Both the position numbers and the translations under genes were made by a program. DNA of 64,000 nt from assembly GCF_020023995.1 (NCBI RefSeq), contig NZ_NRRD01000005.1:62001-126000 (forward strand), read 5' to 3'. Below the pieces are notes generated by a model. That model was not told the DNA's origin. It saw nothing but the letters and a program-made list of their open reading frames with translations, and ran no database searches. The first letter of the stretch is position 1. Each line of letters opens with the position of its first letter. This stretch comes from Rhodobacter sp. TJ_12. GTDB lineage: Bacteria; Pseudomonadota; Alphaproteobacteria; Rhodobacterales; Rhodobacteraceae. This document shows, piece after piece, positions 9,047-18,900 of this stretch.

Positions 9047-10530
9047 AACGCTTCGCGCTTTGCCTGATCGCTGTGCCGGCCTGTGCCGATCCGGTTTTCG
9101 TGGATGAAGCGGCGAGCCTCCCGCATTCGCAAATTTATGCGGGCGGGTGGGAGCATTTCGTGGGCGGCGGGGTCGCCGTGCTGGATTGCAACGGCGATGA
9201 CCGGCCCGACTTGTTTGCGGCGGGCGGCGAAAACCCCGCCGCGTTGTTTGTAAACCAGTCCGCGCCGGGCAGGTCGTTTTACTTCATTTCAGGCAAAATA
9301 GAGCCTGTTTTAGGTGTAACCGGGGCTTATCCACTCGACATAGATTCCGATGGGGTGTTGGATCTGGCCGTGCTCCGTGCAGGCCCCAACCAGCTTTGGC
9401 GCGGTCTGGGCGATTGCCGCTTTGAGGATGCGACCGAAGCTTGGGGCCTGCCTACGCGCGATGATTGGACAACCTCTTTCACCGCCACATGGGAGAAGGG
9501 GCAAAACTTCCCCACGCTCTTCTTTGGCAATTACGTCGACCGCACCAACCCCGATGGCCCGTTCGAGGCCTGTGACAGCAACGCCCTGATGCGCCCAAAT
9601 GGGGCGAATTATGCTGGATTAGAGCCTATTTCCCCGGGCTATTGCGCGCTTTCTGCCCTGATCACCGATTGGCGGCGCAGCGGCGAGCCGGAACTGCGCA
9701 TCTCGAACGATCGCCATTACTATGTGCGCGGCGGCTATGAACAGATGTTCCGCCTGAAACCGCTGCAAGAGCGCAAAGATTGGCCGCATATCTCGCTTTG
9801 GGGCATGGGGATTGCCAGCCGCGACATCACCGGCGATGGCCTGCCCGAGGTGATGATGACCTCGATGGGGGATCAGCTTTTACAGATTAACCGTGGCGAT
9901 CATTTTGAAAACGCGCCTTACGCGCGGGGCACATATGCGCAGCGGCCCTTTGTGGGCGACGATGGCCGCCCTTCCACCGGCTGGCACCCCGCCTTTGGCG
10001 ATGTGGACAATGATGGCTTGGTGGATCTGTTCATCTCCAAGGGCAATGTGGACCAAATGCCCTCAAATGCGACGCATGACCCCAACAACCTGCTGATGCA
10101 GGCGCCAGATGGCACCTTTCACGAGGTTGCCGATACCGCCGGCATTGCCACCACGCATCGTTCACGCGGCGCGGCCTTGATCGATCTCAACGCCGATGGG
10201 CTGTTGGATTTGGTGGTGATGAACCGCCGCGCGCCAATGGAGCTTTGGCGCAATGCCACCGACAATACCGGCCATTGGGCCGAAATAGAGCCTATTCAGG
10301 CAGGCACCAACCCCCAAGCCGTGGGCGCTTGGGTCGAGCTGCGCGTGGGCGAGCGGGTCGAGACGCAAGAAGTCACCGTAGGCGGCGGCCATGCGGGGGG
10401 CGTGGCCGGGCCGCTCCATTTTGGGCTTGGCTCTGCCACGCAAGCCGAGGTGCGCGTGATTTGGCCCGATGGTGCGGTGGGGAACTGGCAGCCCGTCGCG
10501 CTGGATAAGCGCAAAAAGATCACCCGTTGA
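9043..10530 (+). CDS. secreted FG-GAP / ASPIC-UnbV beta-propeller protein (CRTAC1 family)
   Basis: Exported 495-aa protein. The start overlaps the xylR stop (ATGA) and gives a short signal peptide (MKRFALCLIAVPACA). At least five FG-GAP/VCBS repeats with calcium-binding DxDxDGxxD-type loops are visible: DCNGDDRPDLF, DIDSDGVLDLA, DITGDGLPEVM, DVDNDGLVDLF and DLNADGLLDLV. The C-terminal 80 residues form an ASPIC/UnbV domain (EVTVGGGHAGG, then LGSATQAEVRVIWPDG). Family function is poorly known; relatives bind calcium and proteins outside the cell. Its stop codon directly abuts the stop of the di-haem peroxidase gene on the other strand. The gene holds three copies of the dispersed palindrome. 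Confidence 0.9.
   Translation: MKRFALCLIAVPACADPVFVDEAASLPHSQIYAGGWEHFVGGGVAVLDCNGDDRPDLFAAGGENPAALFVNQSAPGRSFYFISGKIEPVLGVTGAYPLDIDSDGVLDLAVLRAGPNQLWRGLGDCRFEDATEAWGLPTRDDWTTSFTATWEKGQNFPTLFFGNYVDRTNPDGPFEACDSNALMRPNGANYAGLEPISPGYCALSALITDWRRSGEPELRISNDRHYYVRGGYEQMFRLKPLQERKDWPHISLWGMGIASRDITGDGLPEVMMTSMGDQLLQINRGDHFENAPYARGTYAQRPFVGDDGRPSTGWHPAFGDVDNDGLVDLFISKGNVDQMPSNATHDPNNLLMQAPDGTFHEVADTAGIATTHRSRGAALIDLNADGLLDLVVMNRRAPMELWRNATDNTGHWAEIEPIQAGTNPQAVGAWVELRVGERVETQEVTVGGGHAGGVAGPLHFGLGSATQAEVRVIWPDGAVGNWQPVALDKRKKITR
9297..9309. repeat. dispersed palindrome AATAG-AGC-CTGTT, copy in CRTAC1 gene
   Basis: Exact match to AAYAG-N3-CTRTT in coding sequence (encodes IEPVL using ATA GAG CCT GTT TTA). 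A one-mismatch copy lies at 9618-9630 in the same gene. Confidence 0.6.
10284..10296. repeat. dispersed palindrome AATAG-AGC-CTATT, copy in CRTAC1 gene
   Basis: Exact match with perfectly self-complementary arms, in frame with the 9297 copy (encodes EIEPIQ). Confidence 0.6.
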
Positions 10531-11868
10531 TCACCGCTCCACTGGCAATCCGCTTGGCACGGTTTCGGGAATCCCAAGCCGCCCCTTAAGCGCGACCGGG
10601 TCCGAAAGCGTCTCTAAAAAGGCCAAAATCGCCTGCACCTCTTCGGCTGTGAGGTTCAGCCCCGGTGCGGCGGCGGCGCGGATGCGTGCAACCTCGCCCG
10701 GTTGATCCATCTCTGCCCAATCGGGTTTGGTGTTGGGCAGATCGGGCAAGACCGCCTGCGCGCGGTCATAATGATCCAGCGCCGCACCGCGTTGCGCATG
10801 ATCGGCAATGAACGCGGCCAAATCACTGTGGCTGCCCGCATGGCCCCAAGGCCCGGTTTGCAGCACATTGCGCAGGCTTGGCGTGCGGAAGGCAAACAGA
10901 TCTTTGGCCGCGCCGGTCACGCGAAAGCGCCCCTCATCGCGCGAATGGCTTTCAAACCGCTCTGCCTTGCCGGGGCCAAGCTGCGGAGCGCCCATCGCAT
11001 GAAAGCCCTGATCGGTCAGGAACGGGCCGGAATGGCAGGCGGCACAGCCCGCCGATCCATAAAAAAGCTCCGACCCCTTGGCCGCCTTTGGCGAAAATTC
11101 CGCTTCCCCGCGTAAGACCGCATCAAAGGGGCTGGTGTCAGAACGCCACTCAAACGCAATGAACTGCGCAATCGCGTTGGAAATATCGGTGAAATTGAGC
11201 GCCCGGCCCGCTGCAATTTCGGGATAAGCGGCCTCAAACGCGGTTTGATATTCGGGGATCGCGGCCACCCGCGCCGAAATTCGGCTCCAGGCGCCATTGT
11301 CCCCCGTAATGAAGCCCGAACGCACCGCTTTGGACACCTCGTTTTCATTGTAATGCCCGGCCATTTCATCAGGCGACAGCACCGGAAACATGGTCTGTGC
11401 AGAAAGAACCGAGGCGAACCCGCTGACCATTTCCTCATCCATCGGCGTGCGGATGCCCGAGGGGCGCGTGGGGTCCACCCCAATTCGGCCATCATGGAAA
11501 AGATGCGTGAAATCCTTGGCCCCAAGGTTAAAAAGCGCGGGCGAGTTGCGCGGAATGCGCTGTTCGGGCGTGTTTTCCGCACTCACATGCCGGTCTACCC
11601 CCAAGCCGGTCGCCCCCTCGCCCAGCCCAAGGCTCAGCCCATCAGAGGTGCCCAAGCGCGGATGGTGGCAAGACACGCAGGCAATATTGCGATTGCCCGA
11701 CAAGATCGGATCATAAAACAACAGCTGCCCCAGCCGCACCTCGTCCATATTAACCGGGGCATAATCGGCATCGGTGAGCGGTGGCGGCAAAGCCTCTGCC
11801 TGCACGGCAGAGGCCAAAAGAAGCCAGAATAGAGCCTGTTTTAGCGGTTTTCCGACGATCGCGCCCAT
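10531..11868 (-). CDS. di-haem cytochrome c peroxidase / MauG-family protein
   Basis: Periplasmic c-type cytochrome of 445 aa. A signal peptide (residues 1-24, ending ASAVQA) is followed by two haem-attachment sites, CVSCH at 64-68 and CAACH at 275-279, one in each half, as in bacterial cytochrome c peroxidases and MauG. FRTPSLRNV and TGPWGHAGSH near the C-terminus are typical for the family. It could reduce H2O2 using a donor cytochrome, or act like MauG on a protein substrate; the neighbouring propeller protein, converging stop to stop, is an obvious candidate partner. The 5' end overlaps the aldo-keto reductase gene by 28 bases, so the two are likely co-transcribed. Confidence 0.9.
   Translation of the reverse strand: MGAIVGKPLKQALFWLLLASAVQAEALPPPLTDADYAPVNMDEVRLGQLLFYDPILSGNRNIACVSCHHPRLGTSDGLSLGLGEGATGLGVDRHVSAENTPEQRIPRNSPALFNLGAKDFTHLFHDGRIGVDPTRPSGIRTPMDEEMVSGFASVLSAQTMFPVLSPDEMAGHYNENEVSKAVRSGFITGDNGAWSRISARVAAIPEYQTAFEAAYPEIAAGRALNFTDISNAIAQFIAFEWRSDTSPFDAVLRGEAEFSPKAAKGSELFYGSAGCAACHSGPFLTDQGFHAMGAPQLGPGKAERFESHSRDEGRFRVTGAAKDLFAFRTPSLRNVLQTGPWGHAGSHSDLAAFIADHAQRGAALDHYDRAQAVLPDLPNTKPDWAEMDQPGEVARIRAAAAPGLNLTAEEVQAILAFLETLSDPVALKGRLGIPETVPSGLPVER
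11828..11840. repeat. dispersed palindrome AATAG-AGC-CTGTT in peroxidase signal-peptide region
   Basis: Exact consensus copy. On the minus strand it encodes KQALF of the signal peptide; it ends one base before the 11841 end of the aldo-keto reductase gene. Confidence 0.6.
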
Positions 11869-12869
11869 AGGTTGATGGCCTCGTCCTGTGCGTGAAGATC
11901 AACCTCGGCCAGTTCTTCGGCGGTGAAGCTCAGGTTCCCCAATGCGCCGACGCAATCGGTGACCTGTTCGGGCCTTGAGGCCCCAATCAACGCCGAGGTG
12001 ATCCCGCCGCGCAAAACCCAAGCAATCGCCATTTGCGCCAAGGTTTGCCCGCGCCTCTCGGCAATCGCATTCAACGCACGGATCTTTTCCAGCGCCTGAT
12101 CGGTCAGCGTCTCGGGGCTCAGCGATTTGCCCTGCGCTGCGCGTGCCCCCTCGGGAATGCCTTTGAGGTATTTGTTGGTCAAAAGCCCCTGCGCCAGCGG
12201 GGTGAAGGCAATCGCGCCCACGCCAAACTCGGCCAAAGTCTCCACCAACCCGTCCCGTTCCACCCAGCGGTTGAGCATATTGTAGCTGGGCTGATGAATG
12301 AGCAAAGGCACGCCCAGGCCGCGCAAAATCTCTACCGCTTCGCGGGTGCGCACCGAATTGTAAGAGGAAATCCCCACATAAAGCGCCTTGCCAGAGCGCC
12401 AGATTTGCTCCAGCGCGCCCATCGTTTCATCCAAGGGCGTGTCCGGGTCAAAGCGATGCGAATAGAAGATATCGACGTAATCAAGCCCCATCCGCTTGAG
12501 CGATTGATCGCAAGAAGCCATCAAATACTTCCGGCTACCCCATTCGCCATAGGGCCCCGGCCACATGTTGTAGCCCGCTTTCGATGAGATGATCAGCTCA
12601 TCACGATAGCCCGCGAAATCGGTCTGCAAAATCTCGCCAAAGGCCTCTTCGGCCGACCCGGGCGGCGGGCCGTAGTTGTTGGCCAGATCGAAATGGGTGA
12701 TGCCAAGATCAAAGGCCGTGCGGCAGATGGCGCGCTTGGTGGCATGGGGCGTATCATGCCCAAAGTTGTGCCACAGGCCCAAGGACAGGGCCGGAAGCTT
12801 TAGCCCAGAGCGGCCACATTTGCGATAAAGCATCCCGTCATACCGGGTTTTCGCGGGGGTATAGGTCAT
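11841..12869 (-). CDS. mgrA: aldo-keto reductase, L-glyceraldehyde-3-phosphate reductase type
   Basis: NADPH-dependent reductase of 342 aa. The N-terminal half is very close to E. coli YghZ: YRKCGRSGLKLPALSLGLWHN, then ITHFDLANNYGPPPGSAEE, which supplies the catalytic Asp and Tyr. YSHRFDPDTPLDETM contains the catalytic His, and the NADP-binding end is ALIGASRPEQV. Family members detoxify L-glyceraldehyde 3-phosphate and other aldehydes such as methylglyoxal. ATG 12869 has a GGAGGAGACC ribosome-binding site; a longer in-frame extension to 13010 would overlap the divergent gene and lacks one. Placed directly before the di-haem peroxidase gene, which it overlaps. Confidence 0.92.
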   Translation of the reverse strand: MTYTPAKTRYDGMLYRKCGRSGLKLPALSLGLWHNFGHDTPHATKRAICRTAFDLGITHFDLANNYGPPPGSAEEAFGEILQTDFAGYRDELIISSKAGYNMWPGPYGEWGSRKYLMASCDQSLKRMGLDYVDIFYSHRFDPDTPLDETMGALEQIWRSGKALYVGISSYNSVRTREAVEILRGLGVPLLIHQPSYNMLNRWVERDGLVETLAEFGVGAIAFTPLAQGLLTNKYLKGIPEGARAAQGKSLSPETLTDQALEKIRALNAIAERRGQTLAQMAIAWVLRGGITSALIGASRPEQVTDCVGALGNLSFTAEELAEVDLHAQDEAINLWARSSENR

Positions 12870-12966
12870 GGTCTCCTCCAACTGCGGCAAGCAGACCACA
12901 GCCCCAAATGTTGCGCAAGCGGCGTGAGGCGCTAGGTTAAAGCGGGGCGCAACGAAAGGAGCCGCC

Positions 12967-13773
12967 ATGCTGTTTTTGATCGGATTGCAGAAAAGACTGA
13001 CTGAAACCAATATTTTCCTGATTTCCGCAGGCGTCGCCTTTTACGCGATGCTGGCGGTGTTTCCGGGGCTGACCGCCACAATTTCGATCTGGAGCACGGT
13101 CGCCGACCCGATCGTGATCCGCGATTATCTGGAAGTCGCCGACAATTTTATCCCACCCGAGGCCTATGCGATCTTGGATGCGCAGGTCAGCGGGTTGGTG
13201 AACGGGCCGCGCGACGCGGTGGGCTGGGGCACGGTGATTTCGATCCTGTTTGCCCTTTGGTCGGCCCGCGCGGGGGTGAATGCGCTGATCAAGGGGCTGA
13301 ACGTCATCCATGACAGTAATCCGCGCGCGACACTGGCCAGCCTTGTGTTCGGCCTTGCGATGACGGCGGCGCTTGTCGGCGTGATGCTGGGCGCGATGGC
13401 GACGATTGTTGCAGTGCCTTTCATCGTCAACTTTCTGCCGTTTCACGGGCTGCTGACTGCCGCGCTGACATGGTTCCCGTGGCTTGCGATGATCGGGCTG
13501 ATGCTGTCGGTGCTGGGGGTGATCTATCGCTTCGCCCCACACCGCCCGCTGCACCGCGCCCCGTTCTTTTCGCTTGGCGCGGTGGTGGCCACGCTGTTGT
13601 GGGGCGCGGCCTCGCTGGGGCTGACCTATTACCTGACGAATTTCGGCAGCTACAATAAGGTCTATGGCTCGCTTGGTGCGGTGATTGCGCTTTTGATGTG
13701 GCTCTATCTTGGCGCGTTTTCGGTTTTGTTCGGCGCGGCGCTCAATGTCGAACGCGCGCGCACCAGCCGTTAG
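12967..13773 (+). CDS. YihY/BrkB family inner-membrane protein
   Basis: Membrane protein of 268 aa with about six transmembrane segments. The N-terminal [19 protein letters not shown] is the conserved YihY motif, and [28 protein letters not shown] near the end is diagnostic. An AAGGAG site precedes ATG 12967. Molecular function is not established; the older annotation as ribonuclease BN is known to be wrong and the link to Bordetella serum resistance (BrkB) is loose. The stop overlaps the stop of the convergent acyl-CoA dehydrogenase gene by three bases. Confidence 0.9.
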   Translation: MLFLIGLQKRLTETNIFLISAGVAFYAMLAVFPGLTATISIWSTVADPIVIRDYLEVADNFIPPEAYAILDAQVSGLVNGPRDAVGWGTVISILFALWSARAGVNALIKGLNVIHDSNPRATLASLVFGLAMTAALVGVMLGAMATIVAVPFIVNFLPFHGLLTAALTWFPWLAMIGLMLSVLGVIYRFAPHRPLHRAPFFSLGAVVATLLWGAASLGLTYYLTNFGSYNKVYGSLGAVIALLMWLYLGAFSVLFGAALNVERARTSR

Positions 13774-14978
13774 AAAAACGCCTGAAGCCCGGTGATCGCG
13801 CGCCCCAAAATCAGCGCATGCACATCATGCGTGCCCTCGTAGGTATTCACGGTTTCTAGGTTCACCATGTGGCGGATCACTTGAAACTCTTGGCTGATGC
13901 CGTTGCCGCCATGCATGTCGCGCGCCATCCGCGCCACATCCAGCGCCTTGCCGCAATTGTTGCGCTTGATGACCGATATCATCTCGGGCGCGGCATTGGC
14001 TTCATCCATCAACCGGCCCACCTGCAAACAGCCCTGCAGGCCAAGGCTGATCTCGGTCAGCATATTGGCAAGCTTAAGCTGGTAAAGCTGGGTCTGCGCG
14101 AGCGGCTTGTTGAATTGCTTACGATCAAGCCCGTAATTGCGCGCGGCCTGCATGCAAAACTCTGCCGCGCCAAGCACACCCCAAGCAATGCCATAGCGCG
14201 CACGGTTGAGGCAGCCAAACGGCCCCTTCAGCCCCTCCACATTGGGCAAAAGCGCGTCTTCGCCAACCGCGACATCCTTCATCACAATCTCGCCGGTGAT
14301 CGAGGCGCGGAGCGAAAGCTTGCCCGCGATCTTCGGGGCCGACAGCCCCTTTAGGCCCTTTTCCAGCACAAAACCGCGAATTTTACCGCCATGCGCCTCG
14401 GACTTAGCCCAAACCACAAAGACATCGGCAATCGGCGCGTTGGAGATCCACATCTTTGTGCCCGAAAGCACGTAGCCATTTGCCGTTTTCTTCGCCACGG
14501 TCTTCAGGCTGGCCGGGTCCGACCCCGCATCGGGTTCAGTAAGCCCAAAGCAGCCGATCCATTCACCGCTGGCCAGCTTGGGCAGATATTTCTGCCGCTG
14601 TTCTTCGGACCCATAGGCATAGATCGGATACATCACGAGGCTTGATTGCACCGACATCATCGAGCGATAGCCGCTATCCACCCGCTCAATCTCGCGCGCA
14701 ACCAGCCCATAGGCCACGTAAGACGCGCCAAGCCCGCCATATTCCTCGGGGATCGTGACCCCCAACAGCCCCATCGCGCCCATTTCGCGGAAGATCGCCG
14801 GATCGGTCTTTTCCTCGGCAAAGGCTTGGATCACCCGCGGTTGCAGCTTTTCTTGCGCATAGGCGCGGGCCGCATCGCGCAGCATGCGTTCCTCTTCGGT
14901 CAGTTGCGCCTCAAGCCGAAACGGGTCTTCCCAATCGAACCGGGCGAGGTCGGGGGCATCTTTGGGTTTCAGCGCCAT
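13770..14978 (-). CDS. gcdH: glutaryl-CoA dehydrogenase
   Basis: FAD-dependent acyl-CoA dehydrogenase (402 aa) that oxidises and decarboxylates glutaryl-CoA to crotonyl-CoA in lysine, tryptophan and aromatic degradation. [17 protein letters not shown] at the N-terminus and [18 protein letters not shown], with the substrate-binding Arg specific to this enzyme, separate it from other family members. [12 protein letters not shown] is the FAD/substrate loop, and [18 protein letters not shown] holds the catalytic Glu. I chose ATG 14978, which has AGGAGGAGCCC upstream, over an ATG seven codons earlier. The divergent LysR gene 90 bases away is the likely regulator, a common arrangement in this family. 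Confidence 0.96.
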   Translation of the reverse strand: MALKPKDAPDLARFDWEDPFRLEAQLTEEERMLRDAARAYAQEKLQPRVIQAFAEEKTDPAIFREMGAMGLLGVTIPEEYGGLGASYVAYGLVAREIERVDSGYRSMMSVQSSLVMYPIYAYGSEEQRQKYLPKLASGEWIGCFGLTEPDAGSDPASLKTVAKKTANGYVLSGTKMWISNAPIADVFVVWAKSEAHGGKIRGFVLEKGLKGLSAPKIAGKLSLRASITGEIVMKDVAVGEDALLPNVEGLKGPFGCLNRARYGIAWGVLGAAEFCMQAARNYGLDRKQFNKPLAQTQLYQLKLANMLTEISLGLQGCLQVGRLMDEANAAPEMISVIKRNNCGKALDVARMARDMHGGNGISQEFQVIRHMVNLETVNTYEGTHDVHALILGRAITGLQAFF

Positions 14979-15005
14979 GGGCTCCTCCTTGCGTTTCATG
15001 CTTTA

Positions 15006-15024
15006 TGCGCGATGATACGGCGCA
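15006..15024. promoter_or_regulatory. candidate LysR operator between gcdH and its divergent regulator
   Basis: An interrupted dyad, TGCGC-N9-GCGCA, lies in the 90-base gcdH/lysR intergenic region. Its size suits a LysR-type site, but the arms are short and GC-rich, so it could occur by chance. Confidence 0.3.
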
Positions 15025-15068
15025 AAACTACCGCCATTCTGGCCGCAAATCATGCATGGAACACATAG

Positions 15069-15959
15069 ATGAGCCTGCCGCGCCGCTATATCCCCTCGGT
15101 CTCATTGCTGTCCGCCTTTGAAGCGGTGGTGCGCACGGGCTCGACCGCCGCTGCCGCGCGGGAGCTTTCGCTGACCCAAGGGGCGGTCAGCCGCTTGGTA
15201 CAAAACCTTGAGGGGCAATTGGGCGTGCAACTGTTCCGGCGCGAGGGGCGGCGGCTGGTGCCGACCGAGGCCGCGCAATCTTATGCCCGCGATGTGCGCA
15301 AGGCGCTGGAACTGATCGCGCGCGCGTCACTCGGGCTGCGGGCGAACCCCGGCGGCGGGGTGCTGAACTTAGCCATTTTGCCGACCTTCGGCACGCGTTG
15401 GCTTGCCCCGCGCCTGGCCGATTTTCTGGCCGAGCATCCCGGCGTCACGCTTAACCTTGGCACGCGGATGCGGCCCTTTGATTTTGCGAGCGAAAGCTTT
15501 GACGCGGCCATTCACTTTGGCACGCGCCCTTGGCCCGATGCGGACCATCTGTTGCTGTTTGAAGAACGGCTGATCGCCACCTGTTCGGCGGATTACGCGC
15601 GTGAAAACGCGCTGAAACAGCCCGAAGATTTGCTGAAACAGTCTCTATTGCAGCTCGAATCGCGCCCGAATGCCTGGAACGCATGGTGCGCGCATCATGG
15701 CCTTTCTGCCCCCGCCCAGCGCGGGATCATGTTTGATCAATTCGCACCAATGATGCAGGCGGCCGCGCATGGGGTGGGGTTGGCGCTTTTGCCCGAATTC
15801 CTTGCCAAGCCCGAAATTGCCGAGCGCCGGTTGGTCGCCGCCCCCGGCGAAATTGTCTCGGGCGTGGGGGCCTATCACCTTGTTTGGCCGGTGGGGGTTA
15901 CCCCCGCCCCGGCGCTGGTGGCGTTTCGCGAGTGGATCGCCCGCGCCGCGGCTCAGTAA
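15069..15959 (+). CDS. LysR-family regulator (GcvA-like), probable regulator of gcdH
   Basis: Transcription factor of 296 aa. The N-terminal winged helix (SLLSAFEAVVRTGSTAAAARELSLTQGAVSRLVQNLEGQLGV, cut here for length by its two halves) is followed by a GcvA-type effector domain with RWLAPRLADFLAEHPGV and the conserved GVGLALLPEFLA. It diverges from the glutaryl-CoA dehydrogenase gene, and LysR proteins usually control their divergent neighbour, here presumably in response to glutarate or glutaryl-CoA. The 3' end overlaps the convergent tamB stop by seven bases. An exact copy of the dispersed palindrome lies at 15637-15649, encoding KQSLL. Confidence 0.92.
   Translation: MSLPRRYIPSVSLLSAFEAVVRTGSTAAAARELSLTQGAVSRLVQNLEGQLGVQLFRREGRRLVPTEAAQSYARDVRKALELIARASLGLRANPGGGVLNLAILPTFGTRWLAPRLADFLAEHPGVTLNLGTRMRPFDFASESFDAAIHFGTRPWPDADHLLLFEERLIATCSADYARENALKQPEDLLKQSLLQLESRPNAWNAWCAHHGLSAPAQRGIMFDQFAPMMQAAAHGVGLALLPEFLAKPEIAERRLVAAPGEIVSGVGAYHLVWPVGVTPAPALVAFREWIARAAAQ
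15637..15649. repeat. dispersed palindrome AACAG-TCT-CTATT, copy in lysR
   Basis: Exact consensus copy inside coding sequence, with the extended left flank GAAACAG. Confidence 0.6.
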
Positions 15960-18900
15960 TCTTTCTCAAAAAACAGCCCCAAGGCGCTCGCCCCATCCGA
16001 GCCGACCGAGCCGCGTGCGGTCAGTTGCTTGGTGATATCAAGGTTCAGCGTGACCTCTGCCTCCCCGTTGCTATCAACAGACACGTCCGAATAGACGTTT
16101 TCCGCGATATATTTTCCCGCACGCACCGTGGCATTGCCGCTTTCATCGGTGCCAATATCCAGATCATCCAGCCCAAAGCCTTTGCGCAATTTGGATACGA
16201 TCCCTTCGCCGCCCTTGCCCGCCAGCGTTGCCACCGCCGTAGCAAGCTGCGCCGCTTGCAGCGCGGAAAGGTTCGTCAGCCCCTTGTCAAACAGAAGCCG
16301 TGCCAGAACCTCTTCCTCGGGCAATTCGGGTGAAGACGCGATCGAAAGCCCCGGTTCCGAGGCCGCCCCCTCCAGCGTGAGCGTGATGGCCGTGTCATCT
16401 TGATCGGTGGTGGCTGCAAATTTCACCCAAGGCGTCAGTGCACCTTGCAGCGCTACCTGCCCCTCGGCCAGATTGAAGCGCTTGCCCAAAACATCGAGCC
16501 GCCCCCGGATCAGGTTAAACTCGCCCATCGGGACGATATCCGCCGTGGTCCCGGTGACGCGCAATTGGCCCCCCAGTTCGGCATCCAGGCCCCGGCCCCG
16601 CACGAAAATCTGGTTTGGCGCCGAGACCGAGACATCCAACGCGATGACCCGCCCCGGCCCGCTGCTGTCGCTTTCACTTTGCAACAGGCCGGCGCGCGCA
16701 CGGGTTTGGCGCACGGCAGCGGGCTCATGCAGATGGGTGATATCCGGAATCGCCGCCGCCCCGCCAAGGCCCGAGGACGGAATGCGCAATTCTGTCTCGG
16801 CTAAGCTGAGCGCACCAGAAATGCGCAAATTGCCGGTCAGCCCGCCATCGACATTCAGGTTCCCCGAAACGCGCGTATCGTAAAGCTGCGGATCGCGCAG
16901 CCGCGCACGGTCCAGCACCAGCGACAGGTTGGCGGGGAAAGGGCTGGCCAATCGCACCGGGCCCGACAGCCGCAGCGTGCCGCCACCCTCGAACGCCGCC
17001 TGCCCCGACAGGCTGGCACTACCGCCCGAAAGCTGCGCTTGAAGATCGACGTTTTCAAGCGCTTGCCCCAAGGTCGGCAAGGACACCCGCAACCCTTGGC
17101 CGCGCAACTGACCAGACAGCGCCGACAGCCCCGGCTTGCCGCGCAAGGCCAGATCGAAGGTCAGCGGCCCGCGCACGGATCGCGGCGCGATCAGCCCATT
17201 GAGCAAGGCGGATTCCGTGCGCCCCGCAATCGCCAGATCGGTGGTGGAAAAGTCGCGCGCCGCGCTGCCCTTTACCGTGGCCTCGGTGCCGCCCGGGCCG
17301 GTGCCGCGCAGATCAAGCCCGAAACTGTTGGCGCGCTGATCCACACTGCCCGAAAGCGTGACCGGACCGGGAAAGCCCGGCGCCAGAAGCGCGGCATTAT
17401 AAAGCCGCAGCGCCACATCCAAAAGGCTTTCCTTGCCCGTGCGCGCCGTTGCGCTGGCGGTCAGCTGCGACGTGTTCAGATCCAGATCGGCCAGTTGAAA
17501 CGCGCCATTTCGTTCCGCCAAGCTGACCGAAAAGCGGCTCTGACCTGCCAGAATATGGTTCAATTGTGCCTGTGCCAGCGACAGGTTCCGCCCCGCACCA
17601 GACAGCGTGACCTGGCGTGCGCCAATCGGACCTTGCAGCACCAGCTTGGCATTGGCCGCGCCATTATAGCCGCCGCCAAGCTTGCCCAAGTCGCGCAACT
17701 CAAGCGTCGCGGTCAAATCATTGGCGTCGCTCGTCAGGTGGCCCTCGGCGTTCAGCGACAGCGCATCGGATTTTGCCACAAGGCTGCGCAGGCGTAGCCC
17801 GGTTTCATCGCGCCGGGCAGAGGCGGTGATTGTCGCGCCCCCGGCCAAAAGCGCATCGGCCTGCGGCTGCGACAGCTGCAGATCAGGCGCGGTGATCGCG
17901 GCATCGGCGTCGAAAGCGCCGCTTAGAACCGTATAATCCCCGCTCAATTCCGCCGAAATAGAGCCTGAAAGCGCGCGCCCCGCGAGTTGCGAGAGGCTTT
18001 GCAGATGGTTGTGATCGGCGCGGATTTTGGCCGTCACCACCCCATCGGCCAAAGACACCTCGCCCGTGGTTTCAAAATCGCGCGTGCGCAGGGTGAGTTG
18101 CGGCAGCTTGAGCGGCGCGCCGTCTTGCCAGAAGAACTGCGCCGTGCCGGTGACAAAACTGCCCAAAGCCTCGGCCAGCGCGGGGTCAGCCAGCGCCATG
18201 CCCGTTGCGCCAAAATCCACATTGCCACCCGCCGTGGCGCTGCCCTCAACCGGCTGACCAATGCGCCCAGAGCCCGAAAGGCTCACCCGGTCGATCACGT
18301 TTTGTGCTGCGCCCGTCCCTTGGGTCAACCCGGTGATGTCGCCTTGCAGCGCCCAGCCATCGCCCTGCGCGCGATCATAGCCAAGCGAAAGCGTGGCGCT
18401 GCGCAACCGCGTTTCGGGGCCGGAAAGAGGCAGCAAGACAGCCTCTCCCTCCAACCCAACGTCAGCTTGCAGATCGAACCGGTCCGGCAAACCGCTGGGC
18501 AACAGATCCATCGCGCCATTCACCCGCACGGCGGCACCGCTCAGCTCAAACTGGCGCAGTTGCATCATGCCGGTATCGGTGCGGCTGCCCACGGCCACAA
18601 GCCGCGCGTCATCGCCAAAGAAATCGCGGTATTCGGGCGGCAAAAGCGGCGAAACATCGCCCCCCAGCGTGACATTGAAGCCGCTTTCAACCGGCCCCTC
18701 GGTGCCCGGGGGCGTGCCGGTCAGCAACACCTTGCCCGACAGCCGCTTTTGCCCCGCCGTGCCCAATGCAACATCGGCGGCAAAATCTTCAAGCGGACCC
18801 AACCCGCTGAGCGACAGCGACAGCGCAGGCGTGCCAGGCAGGCCCATCAAATTGGCGGCGATACCGTCGGGCCCCTCGCTCAGCAACAGATCGATCAAGG

